Origin: Lingula anatina
Lineage: Eukaryota; Brachiopoda; Lingulata; Lingulida; Lingulidae
Assembly (NCBI RefSeq): GCF_001039355.2
Contig: NW_019774626.1
Coordinates: forward strand, 100,550-164,549
DNA: 64,000 bases
Reading direction: 5' to 3'
The notes beneath the pieces are model-generated. The model was not told the origin of the DNA. It ran no database searches and worked only from the letters and a program-made list of their open reading frames with translations. Positions 1 through 12,510 of the stretch are shown here, piece by piece (position 1 is the first letter of the stretch; each line of letters starts with the position of its first letter). A program made the translations under genes and the position numbers.

Positions 1-23
1 GGGGGGTGGTGTGGTCGGAGGGG

Positions 24-24
<1 letters not shown>

Positions 25-54
<30 letters not shown>
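25..54. repeat. Poly-G tract at the left edge
   Basis: A nearly pure run of G opens the window. It lies just upstream of a possible splice acceptor. Long homopolymers like this are often sequencing or assembly weak points, so the exact length is unreliable. Confidence 0.8.
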
Positions 55-64
55 CGTGTTGCAG

Positions 65-225
65 CCACCTCTGTACCTGAACGTGTAGACCAGGCATTGC
101 CCCGGGACCAGGATGAAAGGCGGGTCGAGGCAAATGTCCCAACCCAGGCTACTGCGAGATACTGCACGAGTTTGGTTACGGCATTCATACTGCTGGTGTC
201 GTATGTATCTAGAAAATATGTTTGA
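65..225 (+). CDS. Possible 3' terminal exon with hydrophobic C-terminal tail (partial gene)
   Basis: After a plausible acceptor (ttgcag at 59-64) an open frame runs to a TGA at 223-225. It ends in a hydrophobic stretch, LVTAFILLVSYV, followed by basic residues SRKYV, like a C-terminal membrane anchor. A canonical AATAAA lies at 227-232, overlapping the region just after the stop. The rest of the gene would be off the left edge. The family is not recognised. The upstream poly-G and the short length make this tentative; a chance ORF beside an AATAAA is the alternative. Confidence 0.3.
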
Positions 226-319
226 AAATAAACATAATCAGTCACTTGTAGCATTCCTTGAGGAAACTAAGGTCGACGTCACGTTGTGGTGGTCAAACCC
301 CTTGTCCAGACAAGGCGCA

Positions 320-360
320 TGTGTGTGTGTGTGTGTGTGTGTGTGCGTATGTGTGTGTGA
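320..360. repeat. GT dinucleotide microsatellite
   Basis: A (GT)n run with a few interruptions. An open frame that crosses it is an artefact of the repeat. Confidence 0.9.
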
Positions 361-878
361 GTGTGACTATACGTTTGTGCCTAGCACACAAGATTTAGGA
401 CAAAGGAATACGGAGAGACTGATAAATAAAGACTGTTAATGCGCGCGTGTATACGTGCGTTCTAAGACGCGTATGTGACCGATAGGCCAAATTTCACTAC
501 ACGCTTTAAGGAAGTCTCCCCCCCCCCCCCCCTTTACTCTCTACCGGATATATTCTCTAGCAGTTACAAAATTAGTTTTTTATACAGTTTTGTAACAGTT
601 AGAGTAGACATATGATCGAGAGTAATGTGAATGAAGCAGAACTGTCTTTTCAGTACTCTGATTAACCGTATTTCTATCACTGTAGACTTATGTAAGACCA
701 ACCATTTAATCCCTAGTAGACTCTACCAATGGTGAGATTGTACATCGCACTATTATATCTTATCATTTTAAATTTTACATATTATTTTAAATTTTTTAAA
801 TTTTTTAAAAAATTGAGGTTTATCAGCTCATGCACTTATATTTAATCCAACGGACGTTATTTCAAGTCAATAATTTAC

Positions 879-1815
879 CTGTAGAAACTTTGTTCAATTT
901 TGTCGTACTCCTCCGCTGTCATGTTGATTTCGGAAATGAACACGTTGTCCTTGACGTGTCGAAGAGGTAGATAATCAAAGTCGTGTAACGCATCCTCGAA
1001 GACCATTGAACGGGCAAGCTGAAATAGAACAAATCAAGTTTCACCAAAACCAAAATGAACCTTAAAATCTGCGTCATAATCTTTCGGATTCATCTTTGGT
1101 AGCTTTATCGCAACTTTTCGGCTCCGGCACAAATAGTAATCTAAATCTTCATTTCAAGTCAATTAATATTAACAAAATAATCAATGGAGTTAAGCTGCTG
1201 ATATAAATGCATTGAAATATTTATTTCGCGAACTCCAGACCTTGTCCTGTGCGGCAGCTATGAATAATAGAAGATACCCATATAATCATGCTTCAATATC
1301 TTAAGATATGTGGGTTACGTTTTCGTGCTAAGGTATCAGTGATTGGTTTCCAGCATAGAAGTTATAATGCTTCTCTGAATAAATCATGCAAAATCTAAGA
1401 TTGTTTAGTAAATATCTTATTGAGGAATTCGTTACTAATAAAACCGAGATAGTGTTTATAAAATTATATGTCTGACATAATGGGATAAAACTATTTAATG
1501 CTAAAATGGATAAATAAAACTTTGCTATCTGCCATTGCCTCCGAACTTGAATTAAACTATGGTGTCAATATCGTTTCGAGAGAGAGAAAGAGAAACAGAA
1601 GGCTTGTAGGACTGTACCTGAGCATCTAAGAGCCGTCGTCGCAGAGTTAGAACATTCATCCTCAAAGAGACGTACACAATTATAACCGAATAAGCAAACA
1701 ATAGGAAGCAAATGCCGTAAACGAGAATCTTCTTGATCGAAGTTCGCTTTCTGTGGACTGGCGTTCCGGACTTCGTAAATGCGGAGGAATCTTTCGTCTC
1801 CATTGTGATAGTCAC
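879..1815 (-). CDS. Type II single-pass membrane protein, first two coding exons (partial)
   Basis: Exon 1 (1815-1618, 66 codons) starts at ATG and ends at CAG|GTAC. Exon 2 (1018-879) follows a pyrimidine-rich acceptor and ends at CAG|GTAAAT. Both sides of the junction are phase 0. The protein has about 28 polar, basic N-terminal residues, then a transmembrane segment (LVYGICFLLFAYSVIIVYVS, about residues 31-50), then basic RRR and a lumenal stalk containing one N-glycosylation sequon (NMT). A short cytosolic N-terminus, signal anchor and stalk are typical of Golgi glycosyltransferases or sulfotransferases, but no catalytic domain is in the window and the family is not recognised. The gene continues off the left edge. 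Confidence 0.6.
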
Positions 1816-3095
1816 CCTACGTTGGTGTCTAAATTTTGACGGTCAATGAAACTGTGTACCCAACTGACCGGGAGACCCAGTAACTGTCACCTTTCTCTTT
1901 CCTGATCCTTAAGTCAGCATAGATCAATATGCTACCCTACAATTACTGCATCTTGTTCTGTGTATGTCAACCTGTTGCAGTATATGGAGTTTAAACGTAT
2001 GTGGGCTTGGCAGTGTGTTAATATTTCAAGAACGACGTTAAAGTCTTAAATATATTGCTAACTGTATATATCTAACGCAAAATGAATTTTGGAAACCATC
2101 ATTTAAGTTTCGAAAGTCAGATTTTTCTTTGAAAAATGTCTGATATTTTACTGATTTCCAAGTGCGAACGGTTTTACTGATTTCCCAGACAGAATGATAA
2201 TTTTAAATCTTTAATAAGTCCTTTAAACTGGATAAATTGGTAATATATTTCCTTTTCGAAAAACGTGCAGATATTTTCATGGTAATATTGTCATTGTTTC
2301 TTTACAGCTGTCAGAGGTGCAATTTCGTATTCAAAGTCAACATTTTCATGTTTGAAAGTTAAAATAAAATAAAGTAGGTTAAATGACCGCGTCGTTTACG
2401 TCTATCTGATTCAACTGTCAGGTCTAATTCAGTGAATACAAAATCTTTCAGTTGTAACAAGAAAGGTGCATTTTACATTTTACTGCAATCTCCTTCTCTC
2501 TCTCTCCTTCTCTCTCTTCGATACATTAGCTGGTTCACACTCACCGCACTTACTGCAGACAGCAGCATACTTGCTATGAACAATGAGCTATATACAGTTC
2601 ATTGCTGTAAGCTTACAAAACAAATGGAACAATGAACAACCTCTCAAATCTGCATTTTGTTACTTGGGTCACTGTATTCTAGAAAAGTACAAGTGCGGAT
2701 GGGGGCACATATGATTCAACCAACAGAATTAACCTTGTACATGTAGCTCCCTCACCATTGATTTAAAAAATTCATGTACAGCCTTATCAACATTCAATAT
2801 ACATCGCTTAACATTTATAGAGCGATGTTTAGTAATGTTCAGTGTGTGTGTGTGGGAGGGGGGGGGTTAAAATGTTCTCACTAATTTTACGCAACATTGA
2901 TGAAAACACGCTCGACTGTCACCTTGGTTGGTTAGTAAACAAGTGTCGTAAAATGCCCATTTAATAAATAAACCTAAAAACCCCACAACAATGACCGTAG
3001 ACTGCCATGCTAGTTTACCATATCTCACAAAAACGATCAAAATCGGTTAAATGAATGTTGCAAAATGCCCTTACACCACCACTGGAGACGTACGA

Positions 3096-3128
<33 letters not shown>

Positions 3129-4347
3129 AGGAGAGAGAGAGAGCAGAATGGAGGGGGAGGGGGGAGTTCAAGTGCGAACCAGCTCGTATAAGAAAGTAAC
3201 AGAGTGCAATCCATTTTGTTTTAGGTCATGTTCGTATAATTATTGTTCATCTCTTATTTGGGTCGTCTGCTCTAAACTTAAGTGTAGCTCTTCATAACTG
3301 TGGCCAATGAGGCTTTATGAGCTATATATAGATCTCTATATTTAGGCCAAGTAAGGGTAAATGCCGTTACCTGTCCCAGGTATTGTCAAGCAAACACTGT
3401 TTATTTGTCGAGGAGCTTTTTTTGTACTTTTCTGTTCGGCTTAAATGTGGGTCTTGGTAACGTCAACACGGCGCCACAAAAGACAGGCAGAGGAGAGAAA
3501 GAGCTCGAGTGCCGTTCTTAGTTCTCCTTACGTGGACTCGAAAACACAAAAACCGAGTGACGTCCATCTTGTTGAAGTAAAAAAGGGAAGATTTTTAACT
3601 TAACAACTGCTTTTCCCAATCACTGTCGTAAGTTGCGATTTTATCATTTGCGCTGAAGTTTTGTTAGATGGTTGTTCATTTAGTTTAGAGACATTACTCG
3701 AAGTGCGAATGATCATCGATGGTGCATGGCACACAGACCCCATCCAGAGGTATATAGAAATTTTCACAATCAGTGCAATAGTTCATGTCGACGTAATTGT
3801 ACAGCAACGTTTTAATTTAAAACAATATCTTAAAATGACATCAAATTTATTTAAAGTGGACTGGATGGACACAGCTTACTGTACAAGCTAAGTTTAAGAA
3901 AATTCAAGGCGAAAGTTGACCTTTTAAGATTCTACGAAGGACCGAAACTTAGTCAATTTTGACCTAATTAAGCAAATCACTAGTAGTCCTCTTAAAGGTG
4001 GGTAAAGATTTAAGGGTGATTATGGGGCTGATTGCGACTGACTGATGGCAGATGTTTTATATTGATGGTTAAATTTAATGAACTATTACAGACTTTTCTT
4101 GGACTTTGAAGTGGAGAATTCGAAGTGTAAATCAGATTTGGACTGACATTTTTGTGTGAAAATGGACCTTGGTCATTTTCATTTCATTGAAGTGTACATT
4201 ATATCTGGGCCTTGGTACACACAGGGACACACCTATATACACACAAAAATGGAAAAAAGGAGGAAAGGCGAACAGGAAAATAAATTTGTCTTGGGAGGGG
4301 GGATAAAACGAACCCTGTACATATAGTGCAAACTTATTCATAATTGG
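1816..4347. other. Intergenic stretch without a recognised gene
   Basis: AT-rich sequence between the type II membrane protein gene and the first astacin gene. It holds short CT runs near 2490-2520, a G-rich run near 2860 and a GA microsatellite at 3096. The open frames seen here (for example 3661-3891) lack splice support and family resemblance. The first part presumably includes the promoter of the - strand gene at 1815. Confidence 0.6.
3096..3145. repeat. GA dinucleotide microsatellite
   Basis: A (GA)n tract, slightly interrupted. A low-complexity frame rich in Arg and Glu crosses it and is not a gene. Confidence 0.9.
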
Positions 4348-4516
4348 CAGGGGCGGATCCAGAAATATTTTCTGACAGTCTTCCAAATCATCTTTGTTGA
4401 TCCATCCTCCATTTCTGACCGTCTTCCGACAGAGTAAAATTAGATACCCGTCCGTGTAAATTTGAAAATCTGACCGTCTTCCGGAAGACCCAGAAGACGC
4501 CCTAAATCCGCCCCTG
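4348..4516. mobile_element. MITE with CAG..CTG termini, family A copy 1
   Basis: A 169-bp element starts with CAGGGGCGGATCCAG and ends with the near-inverse CTAAATCCGCCCCTG. It is flanked on both sides by ATTGG, a perfect 5-bp target-site duplication. The interior carries repeated gaccgtcttccg-type motifs and no coding potential. The same termini recur at 13299-13567. Confidence 0.75.
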
Positions 4517-4850
4517 ATTGGTACAACGTGGGTTTATTTCATCGAAAAAGAAAGCAGTGAAAAATAATCAGTAAAGTAATACTAGTGCACTCAATCATCG
4601 TATATGTATTCTTCATGAAACTAGAGTTAATTTCGATATTTGTTTGGTAGCTGTATGTGTCCTTATAATGGCTGCTATGTTATCGGGAATGGGTGAGACA
4701 AGCACTAAATAAAGGCCGTATCTAATTCATATTCTGCAATGGGCCAAATTGCACAATAATTGTACAAATTTGAAATCCCGGAGCTGTGGGATTTTCGATA
4801 TCCTCGTTATACTACTACTTTCAGGCGCATCACAACCGTTAGTCATCAAA

Positions 4851-7800
4851 ATGAAAGGGGTAAGTCAACTAATTATATCTTAACGTATTTGAAAGAATGA
4901 AAGACCTATGGAGATTGTAGGGTAATCTAGGTAAATATCCTACCAATGGTACAATAATGCTACCCTTGGCGTTTATTTCGTGTTTCAATGTTGCGACTTC
5001 ACTCAAAAGTGTTTAAAATCTGAAGGCTGTGTTGTTTTGGAGAGCGAGGAAAGCAATTATTATTATTATTGTTAATATTATTATAGGTCTTTCTTCACCT
5101 CTGTTTGGTTGTGTTTCTGAGCCATGGTGGTCATCCTACACCCATCTCGTCAAGTTCTGACAGATTAGACGCAGGTAGGTTGGGATTGAACTCCATCTAA
5201 TATGTAAAAGAAAAACGTGTTTTTTCTCTTTGATAAACATTGCATTGAAATTATTGTTTCATGGCGAAATTTTTGATAAGTAGTAATAACACAAATTTTT
5301 CAAATTTCAGATGAGCTGAAAAAGCTTTTAGCACTGAAAAAAGAATTAACAATTGATGCTGGAGGGGACCAGGAGAAAAGAGATGAAGGTAGGTAGCATG
5401 CCAATGTAATAATAACCATGTTGCAATTCTTTTCACAGCATTTCTGTGCCATGTGTTCCATTCTGGCGGCATCCATATACTAGGAGCTACCTATCTGCAC
5501 TTTTTTTACAAAGTTTAAGATATTTGCACATACATGTGTGATTGTTCTTTCAGTTGCGAATGTCGTAGCACTGCTGGAGAATGAACTTGAAAGGAACCAA
5601 GAGCTAGAAAGACAAGCCGAGTATAAGCGCTATTTGGATTCCCTGAAAGAAGGAGGTAGGGTTGATTGTTAACACAGTAACATGAAAGCAATTTTTTAAG
5701 TTCAATGATTCAAACCCTATAATCTCTGACTATGTATTGCAGCGCTGTGTCTAGTTAACAATTCAAAGCGAAGGCAAATGCCACCACAAAAAGTTGCCGG
5801 GTTGATTTATGCGTGTCCGGCACGAAGAGTTTTCTTTTATTGTATTTTCCAAAAATGTTACAGAGCGATGGCGAGTGCCGGGAATGATAGATCTAGATTT
5901 AAGGTTGGTTGGTAAATCGCGGAAAAGTACTGTTAACCCCGGGATAAATCAATTTTGGCGCGAAAATCCTCTTTTGTGTCCTTTTAATTGACATAACTTA
6001 CAAAATCTCATCACATTTGTCTTAAGTACATGAATTTTACCGCTCGACAACGACCCAAATAGCGGCCAGACGTTTTCTTACGAGATGGAAAACGATTTGC
6101 TTTATTCCAGACCTCCACGAAGGCGACATATTAGTTGACAAGGAGCTGCTAGCAATGCTTAGAGATGACGTCAGTGATGCACCAGCGGAGAAGAGACAGA
6201 TGACGTCACGGCCTAATAGGAAGTGGAGAAAGTCTGGTAATGATGTCATCATTCCCTATACCATGGCTGCCGGTAAGTTAATTCTGCCGGGTGAATGTGG
6301 CTTGAATAATTATAGGTAAATCCACTGTATAAAGTTAACATACGAATGTACATGTAAATACATAGCCAGTAGTGCCAAGTTAGTATTTAAGATAATCATA
6401 CGCCCACTATACACCTTACAGAACGACAAGTGTGTGTTTTGTGGGTCTTCATTGTTCTTGGATCTACTTAATTTTGTAAGAACTACTCGGCTAACACCTC
6501 AAAATCGCCCGATCCATTCCTTTTGTTGCAATTGCAGGTGGTTCAGCTTCTTATGCGTTCCAATTAGCGATTAACAGTCTGAGGATGTTAACTTGCATCA
6601 AATTTCAAGCCAGGACAAATCAGATGGACTATATTAAAGTAACTGGAAGTGGTAGCAGGTAATCGTCATAGATGCTATTTACAGCCACATCAAAATCGCT
6701 CAACTTGAAAAACGGAGAATTTTGCATACTTTAAGAAAATTGGACGTGTTATCAATGTGTTGAGAGTGTACAGATGCATTATGTTCTGTTTTAATTAAAA
6801 AAGACAATATCCAGAAATTGCATTATTAGGATAATCTAATAACGACATAAAGATTCAAGGAATAACACATACTAAACTGTAGGCTATATGTATACATGTA
6901 TGGCACCAGAATTTGAATCACGATACTTGTTTTTTGTTTTCAGTTGCTTTTCGTCCTATGGTAAACAAGGTGGCATGCAGACACTGAATCTTGGGAACGG
7001 ATGCTTCAGCAAAGGCACTGTGCTGCACGAAATACTTCATGCGGTTGGATTTTTCCACGAACAAAGTCGACCTGACAGAGATAATTACGTCACCATCAAT
7101 TATAGAAATATCAAATCCGGTAAGTAAAAGAAGTAAGCATGCAGTTTGTATTTCTTATGATATTATAAAAAAATTATATTTTAAAATCCGTATGGCTAGC
7201 TGGTTTGAATATACTCTTGGTTGATAAAAATAAGTGGCGAAAATCTGACACGGAAGGTCAAATAATAAGCACAACTTTGGTACTTGGGGAGCACGGTTTC
7301 ATAGAGAAAGGTTACCATCTTTCAGTGTTTTTTTTTTTTTTTTTTTTTATATTTTAGGAATGTCGAGCCAATTTGCAAAGAAACGATCTTGGGAAGTAAC
7401 AACCATGGGCCAACCGTACGACTTCCAGTCTCTGATGCACTACAGAAATACTGAATTCAGCGCCAACGGACAGAAAACGATACAGGCAAAAGCCAACCCA
7501 TCCATGTCACTCGGGAATGACGACTTGTCTGCAACTGATGTGGACAAGATTAATTTGTTCTACGGATGTCCACAAGCTGCATGGAGAAGTAAGTTATGTA
7601 ATATTTGAAAGTATTTTTGTATTCTTCTGTTAGGATACCTATGTTAATCTGTCGAACGTGAGTAAGCACGATAAATCCTCCATGCTACTCTACGAAAAAC
7701 ACGTCATCTTCTTATCTTCCATTTTGTAAGTCCGATATTTCTTTTTATCATTTCGTTATGCACATTTTATGCAATTTCATTTCAGTGGACGACTTTGTGA

Positions 7801-8108
7801 TTCAAGTAAAGACCAGTTCTTCTTGGTTTTCTGGCACCGATGCCAAGGTTTATATGGAATTGTTCTGGGCAAATGGCGTGAATTCTGGAGAATTCCCAGT
7901 CCAGGGAGAATTTGAGAGGAAGTCGTAAGTACATAATCGCACTCAGTTTCGTTTTGTTGAATGAAAATTGTAGTGGTAATCAAATTATTTTGACATGTAT
8001 TCTCAACAAGAGGGCCACAAAAAATCATTTACATAAATCACCGTGCATATCTGTATAAAGCTAATAATAATGATAAAAATCATAATAGCTTTCAGTATAA
8101 TAATAATA

Positions 8109-8156
<48 letters not shown>

Positions 8157-9100
8157 GTTGTTGATGTTGTTGGGATGATCTTGTCTTCTCAAGCGTAATG
8201 ATGTTCTGCTAATAAGTTGCCGACCAATGACTAATAATGTTTTTCAAATTCTTCAAAATTATTAATTACAAAGTCATGAACTGCAATAATTATTTGCACC
8301 CAGCGTGGATACCATGGATCTGTATTTGCCGAACGAGAGCAATCTGAGTAAGATAAATATTCGTCAAGATGGCACTGGTTTTGGCTCCGATTGGAAACTA
8401 GACAGGGTAAGGGCAAACAAGTCTTAAAGTTGAAGTGGGCAAAATATTTGTATCAAACCAGGCAAGTGTTGTAACAGAATACAACATTTGGCCTCAGTAT
8501 ACGTTTAAAACTAAAAAACTGCAAAAGTTGTGAAAAAAAAGGTCCAAGTCAGACAACTAGTATGACCTGAGGCGTCGAACGAAAGTCAAATGATGATCCA
8601 GAAAAAACTTTTTCATACAGTCTTATGAGAGTGTGAAAAAGATTCAGTTGACTTTGACCATTATTAACTTATTTTATTAAAAGTATATGCACGAATATTT
8701 TTTAATAATTCCTAAGACCGCATTAGAAAATGAATGTATTGCACACTTGAAAGGGACAACTCATCTTTGTATGAGATCAATATTTCACAATAAATACATT
8801 GTAAGCAACTAATAAAAATAATAAAATATTTTTATCACCAAAACGGCTGTTGTCGCAATTATTCTGGTATCTGTGCTTGCCATCGGACCCCCGTTACCTC
8901 CATAGATGGCTACCCTCTGTAATAATCCCTTAAGAGACGCGCAAAATGATATTTTTAATATGTCAATTTATGAAATTCTCTTTATGTTTTGTTTTCAGGT
9001 GACAATAGAAGATAAAACCCGCAGTACAAGATACGAGTGTTATTGCAACTGCTGGTTAAAGAACACTCTTGCCAAGACCGTCTCCTGTAGACGACTTTAA
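4851..9100 (+). CDS. Astacin-family metalloprotease with C-terminal PLAT domain, copy 1
   Basis: Eleven coding exons: 4851-4859, 5087-5174, 5311-5388, 5554-5655, 6111-6272, 6538-6658, 6944-7119, 7358-7588, 7786-7924, 8304-8406, 8999-9100. The phases agree throughout and give 436 residues. Order: signal peptide (1 to about 19), propeptide ending with an EGD motif like the astacin aspartate switch, catalytic domain, PLAT. The zinc signature HEILHAVGFFHE (215-226) is followed by QSRPDRD, and the Met-turn is SLMHY (270-274). Residues 325 to about 405 resemble a PLAT/LH2 beta-sandwich (GTDAKVYMELF, GEF..FERKS, IRQDGTGFGSDWKLDRV). The C-terminus adds a CYCNCW motif. It is predicted to be a secreted zinc endopeptidase; its substrate is unknown. 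The first coding exon holds only three codons. An AATAAA at 9647 may end the transcript. Exon sizes and introns match the inverted copy at 38740-42455. Confidence 0.9.
8099..8157. repeat. ATT trinucleotide microsatellite in astacin copy 1 intron 9
   Basis: A short AAT run passes directly into a long ATT run, so the tract can fold on itself. The equivalent intron of the inverted copy carries the same arrangement at 39367-39435. Confidence 0.9.
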
Positions 9101-12100
9101 TCGGCATGGAGGCCACCCCAATAGAACACCAATATTGTCCACCCCGGCCAATTTTCACTGTGATCGCTATACCTTTTGGAGAGTAGGCCTACCCGTATCC
9201 GCGATAAAGTGGGCCAAGTCATCTTTACCGCCCCAAATGAAGAGATATTATCTCCTCGGTGGCCTTTCATTCATAAGTTAAATTGACAACGATTTTTAAA
9301 AATCAGTCACTACATGCTCTGCAATTAAATTGATCGATTGATTTTACATGCAAGCGTTTACCTGTACTGATGCTGTAAAATTCATTTTCCGTCCCACATA
9401 CAGGCCTACAATGTAGGCCTACTTTAGAAATCTCAAAGGCACAATATACATGTTTTAACTCAAATTACTTAAATTAGTTTTGTTCAAAAAGTAATATGAC
9501 CCTTAATTGTATCATTTTTTTTACATTGAATGTGGATAAGATATTAAACGCGCCAATGGACGCTAAGCAAGTAATAAGATCGCCAGGGACGAAGTGGGAT
9601 GCCTGCATAGGCAATTGACCTCACTAAAATTATGTTTCATTTGTGGAATAAACAACCTTGAAGTTTACTATTTTATGTATTTTCAATTTGTTCAATAAAG
9701 TCTCATTTAACTTTTTCATTCGTTTTGACAGCCATGGTTGCAGACAATGTGATAGTTGAGACCGTGTTCATGCCACTTTCCGGTGCAACTATCACAATGA
9801 TTCACAAAGGCAAAATGCATTTAAATGCATTTTAAAAATGTCTACATTATCACTGTTATGTTTTTGTATTTATTCTTCATCCATATTCAAATATCAAATT
9901 ATGTACACACTTTTTCAATTGTCCAACCCTTGCCCTGACCAGTGACCTGTCAATCATGGCTTGTCCTTAGAATGATGGAAATTATTATAATTATTATTAT
10001 TAATGTCATTATTTCGTTTGCATTACTCACATCATCGTGAAATACACGTTTCATGTATTTTACGATGATATTTAAAAGTGTTTATGTACTAATTGTTATT
10101 TTATTAATATTCAATATATGTACAAGAATCACCACGATTACAATCATCTTGAAGCTATAAAATACACCCTAAGGTGCGTGATGTGAGCCTTTATTCGCGA
10201 AGAACAACAATAAATGAAACATAGATTTGCTAAGTCTATCTTCAAATAGGCAAAGATGGATGGTGTCAATTTTTATTTCGTCAGCAGTCATTGTTTGAAT
10301 AATGAAATAGAGCAAATAAAGAGCATGGGTGCCTTTATCTTTTACTGTAGCCATTATCTTTTGTTATTCATTTATTTAGCGTTATGTACCTACCGGTATC
10401 TTTCACTTGGTAATCATAATTATTGTCACTAGTAGTAGTAGTAATAATAGTAGTAGTAGTAGTAGAATTTATTTTGTGGTTTACAAAGTTTTTTCAACCT
10501 CCCTGTCTGAGTCTAGTCTACTTTGTTGAAATCGAGACTTCCAAGATAATGGCAGTTATCGGGCACGTGCCCTCTGTGTACGAGCGCCTGTTTGCTGTTT
10601 ACTAACCGGTCTATTAACCTGACATTTATGTGAAACAGGTAAACATTTACATTCTTTACTGCTTAGGACGCTTGTGGCGAGGCATGTACTCGTGCAAAGT
10701 CCATTTTATGAATGTGACCCCACAACCAAGGTGTAAATACGAGATACAACTAATACAAGGCTGTAATCGCGTTGTCACACGTGACGTACCAAATTCATTT
10801 TGTTTACTTTTTAAGGAGATGGATTGATTAATTAATAGTATGTCTTTTTGTTTTCACCTGCCTTCAATATGAATATAAACGACTATTACCACTTATAACT
10901 CATAACGTTATCTTTGACATTTTACACAGTCTAAGCAATGTTGCATTGGATTTGGTGGAGAAAGATGACAGGATTCATCTGTAGTTCATCTAGAGTTATA
11001 TATGTATGAATAGATGTTTATAGTGCGACGCGCGCCTCCGCCTACTGAGTCGATGCAGAGGTAAAAAGTATATGTCGTTTGATGCATCTTGCAATTTATC
11101 AGACAAATATGAGCAATATCACACACTCGCACACACCTGTACACTGTGGTACGCAGAGCGATGAAAACGGGAACAGGGAGACTTTAACCCGCCAAATCAA
11201 CTTACACCAACAGCCAGGCGGCGAGTGGTTCAATAACTACTGCATGGTAAGCTTATGAATGCAGTCAGACGGCTCATTATTTTCTCGCTTAGAAAGAATA
11301 ATTGGTACACATGTTACACATATCACTATCCGAGGAAGCTGGCACGAGTAGGCCTATAGGCCTGATCAGAACTGTGCAGAATACAATAAAGTGCAGTGAA
11401 TAGAAAGAAATTGAAAAAAGATCAAAATGTCATTTGTAAATGTTACTTCTTCAAAATTATGTACGAGATCCGAATGTATTTGCGTTCCTCCCGCGCTCCA
11501 GTTCTTGGCTCGAAACTATCAATATTTTTACTTTATTTTTTAAAAAAAATAATTTCCACTAACTGGTTCCACATTTTATTATTTTTTCATATCTTCATTT
11601 GCTCTCTTTGCACAAGCTACGTAGACCCATGGTTTCAATGGGAATAAGCCCTCACACACACACACACACACATTGAAATGCCCAATATGCTTCAAGGATA
11701 TATCCCCTCTTGTCGTGAATCATGACACAACCCACCTTTGATAACACATACACGCACAAAAGACGACAAGGACAGAATATCCATTTTATCCATTTTATGT
11801 TTTTTCTGCGTCGGCACGTACTTCCTCTTTCTCCCAGAAAAAAAGTTTGTTCTATGACCCCATGTGACGAGGTACACACGTGCATCTGTACTCCACACGC
11901 TTAATGAAAAGAAATAAAGTAGCAGATTTATCGGTGACTAATAACTTGATAAAGAAACTTTTGACCGATGAACCTTCTGAAATAGGAAGATGAACCCAGA
12001 GAGCAGGGAGGGGGGTGGAGTTTCTGCCTCTCCCGCACTTTTTCAAAAGGAAACTAAAAGGCGACAATGGCACTCTTTAAATCGGGATGTTTCCAAACCC

Positions 12101-12510
12101 ATCTGAAAGAGCAATCTTTTCCATCAGCAAATGATCACTGATAATCTACATGGGCAAACCAACTGACAGATTACTTATGAGGCCAAGAGGAGGAGTTAAG
12201 TGTAATTGCTCTGCGTGCCTCCACTTCCTCTGAATGAAGCTTACGCACGATGCCCGACCTCTAACCCTGCGGCGGTGGGACGTGCCTTTTCAACTCTCAC
12301 CCGAGTGCGAGCAGACGCTTTTGTTGACAACCGGGACAAGTTTTGAATCGTAGACAGGTTATGAGTGGGGGAAAGGTCATTTCTCTGGCAAACCACAACA
12401 TAAAGCCAAGTTCTCGCCATTTAAGTTCATCATTGAGACGTTCAACTTCACTAGGGACGGAATCTTCCTTTCAATTTCGAGGTGTTCAAGAAAGACTGGA
12501 GGCATCTACA
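9101..12510. other. Astacin copy 1 3' flank and intergenic region
   Basis: The first 80 bases are clearly homologous to the 3' flank of the inverted astacin copy. AATAAA signals occur at 9647 and near 9694. There is a TAG trinucleotide run near 10437-10465 and a CA run at 11652-11673. Open frames here are short and unsupported. The last few hundred bases, with G/C-rich sequence around 12180-12340, probably contain the pappalysin promoter and 5' UTR. Confidence 0.55.

Noticed and set aside
3055-3297. Arg/Glu-rich open frame
   Set aside because: It is a translation of the GA microsatellite. The frames at 113-439, 15363-15722, 19939-20228 and 39343-39579 are rejected for the same kind of reason.
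3661-3891. 76-residue frame upstream of astacin copy 1
   Set aside because: It does not start at an ATG, has no acceptor or donor of note and resembles no family known to me.
12361-12510. Upstream in-frame ATG for pappalysin
   Set aside because: It would add 50 residues before the hydrophobic signal peptide. A secreted protease should start at 12511, where the signal peptide begins.
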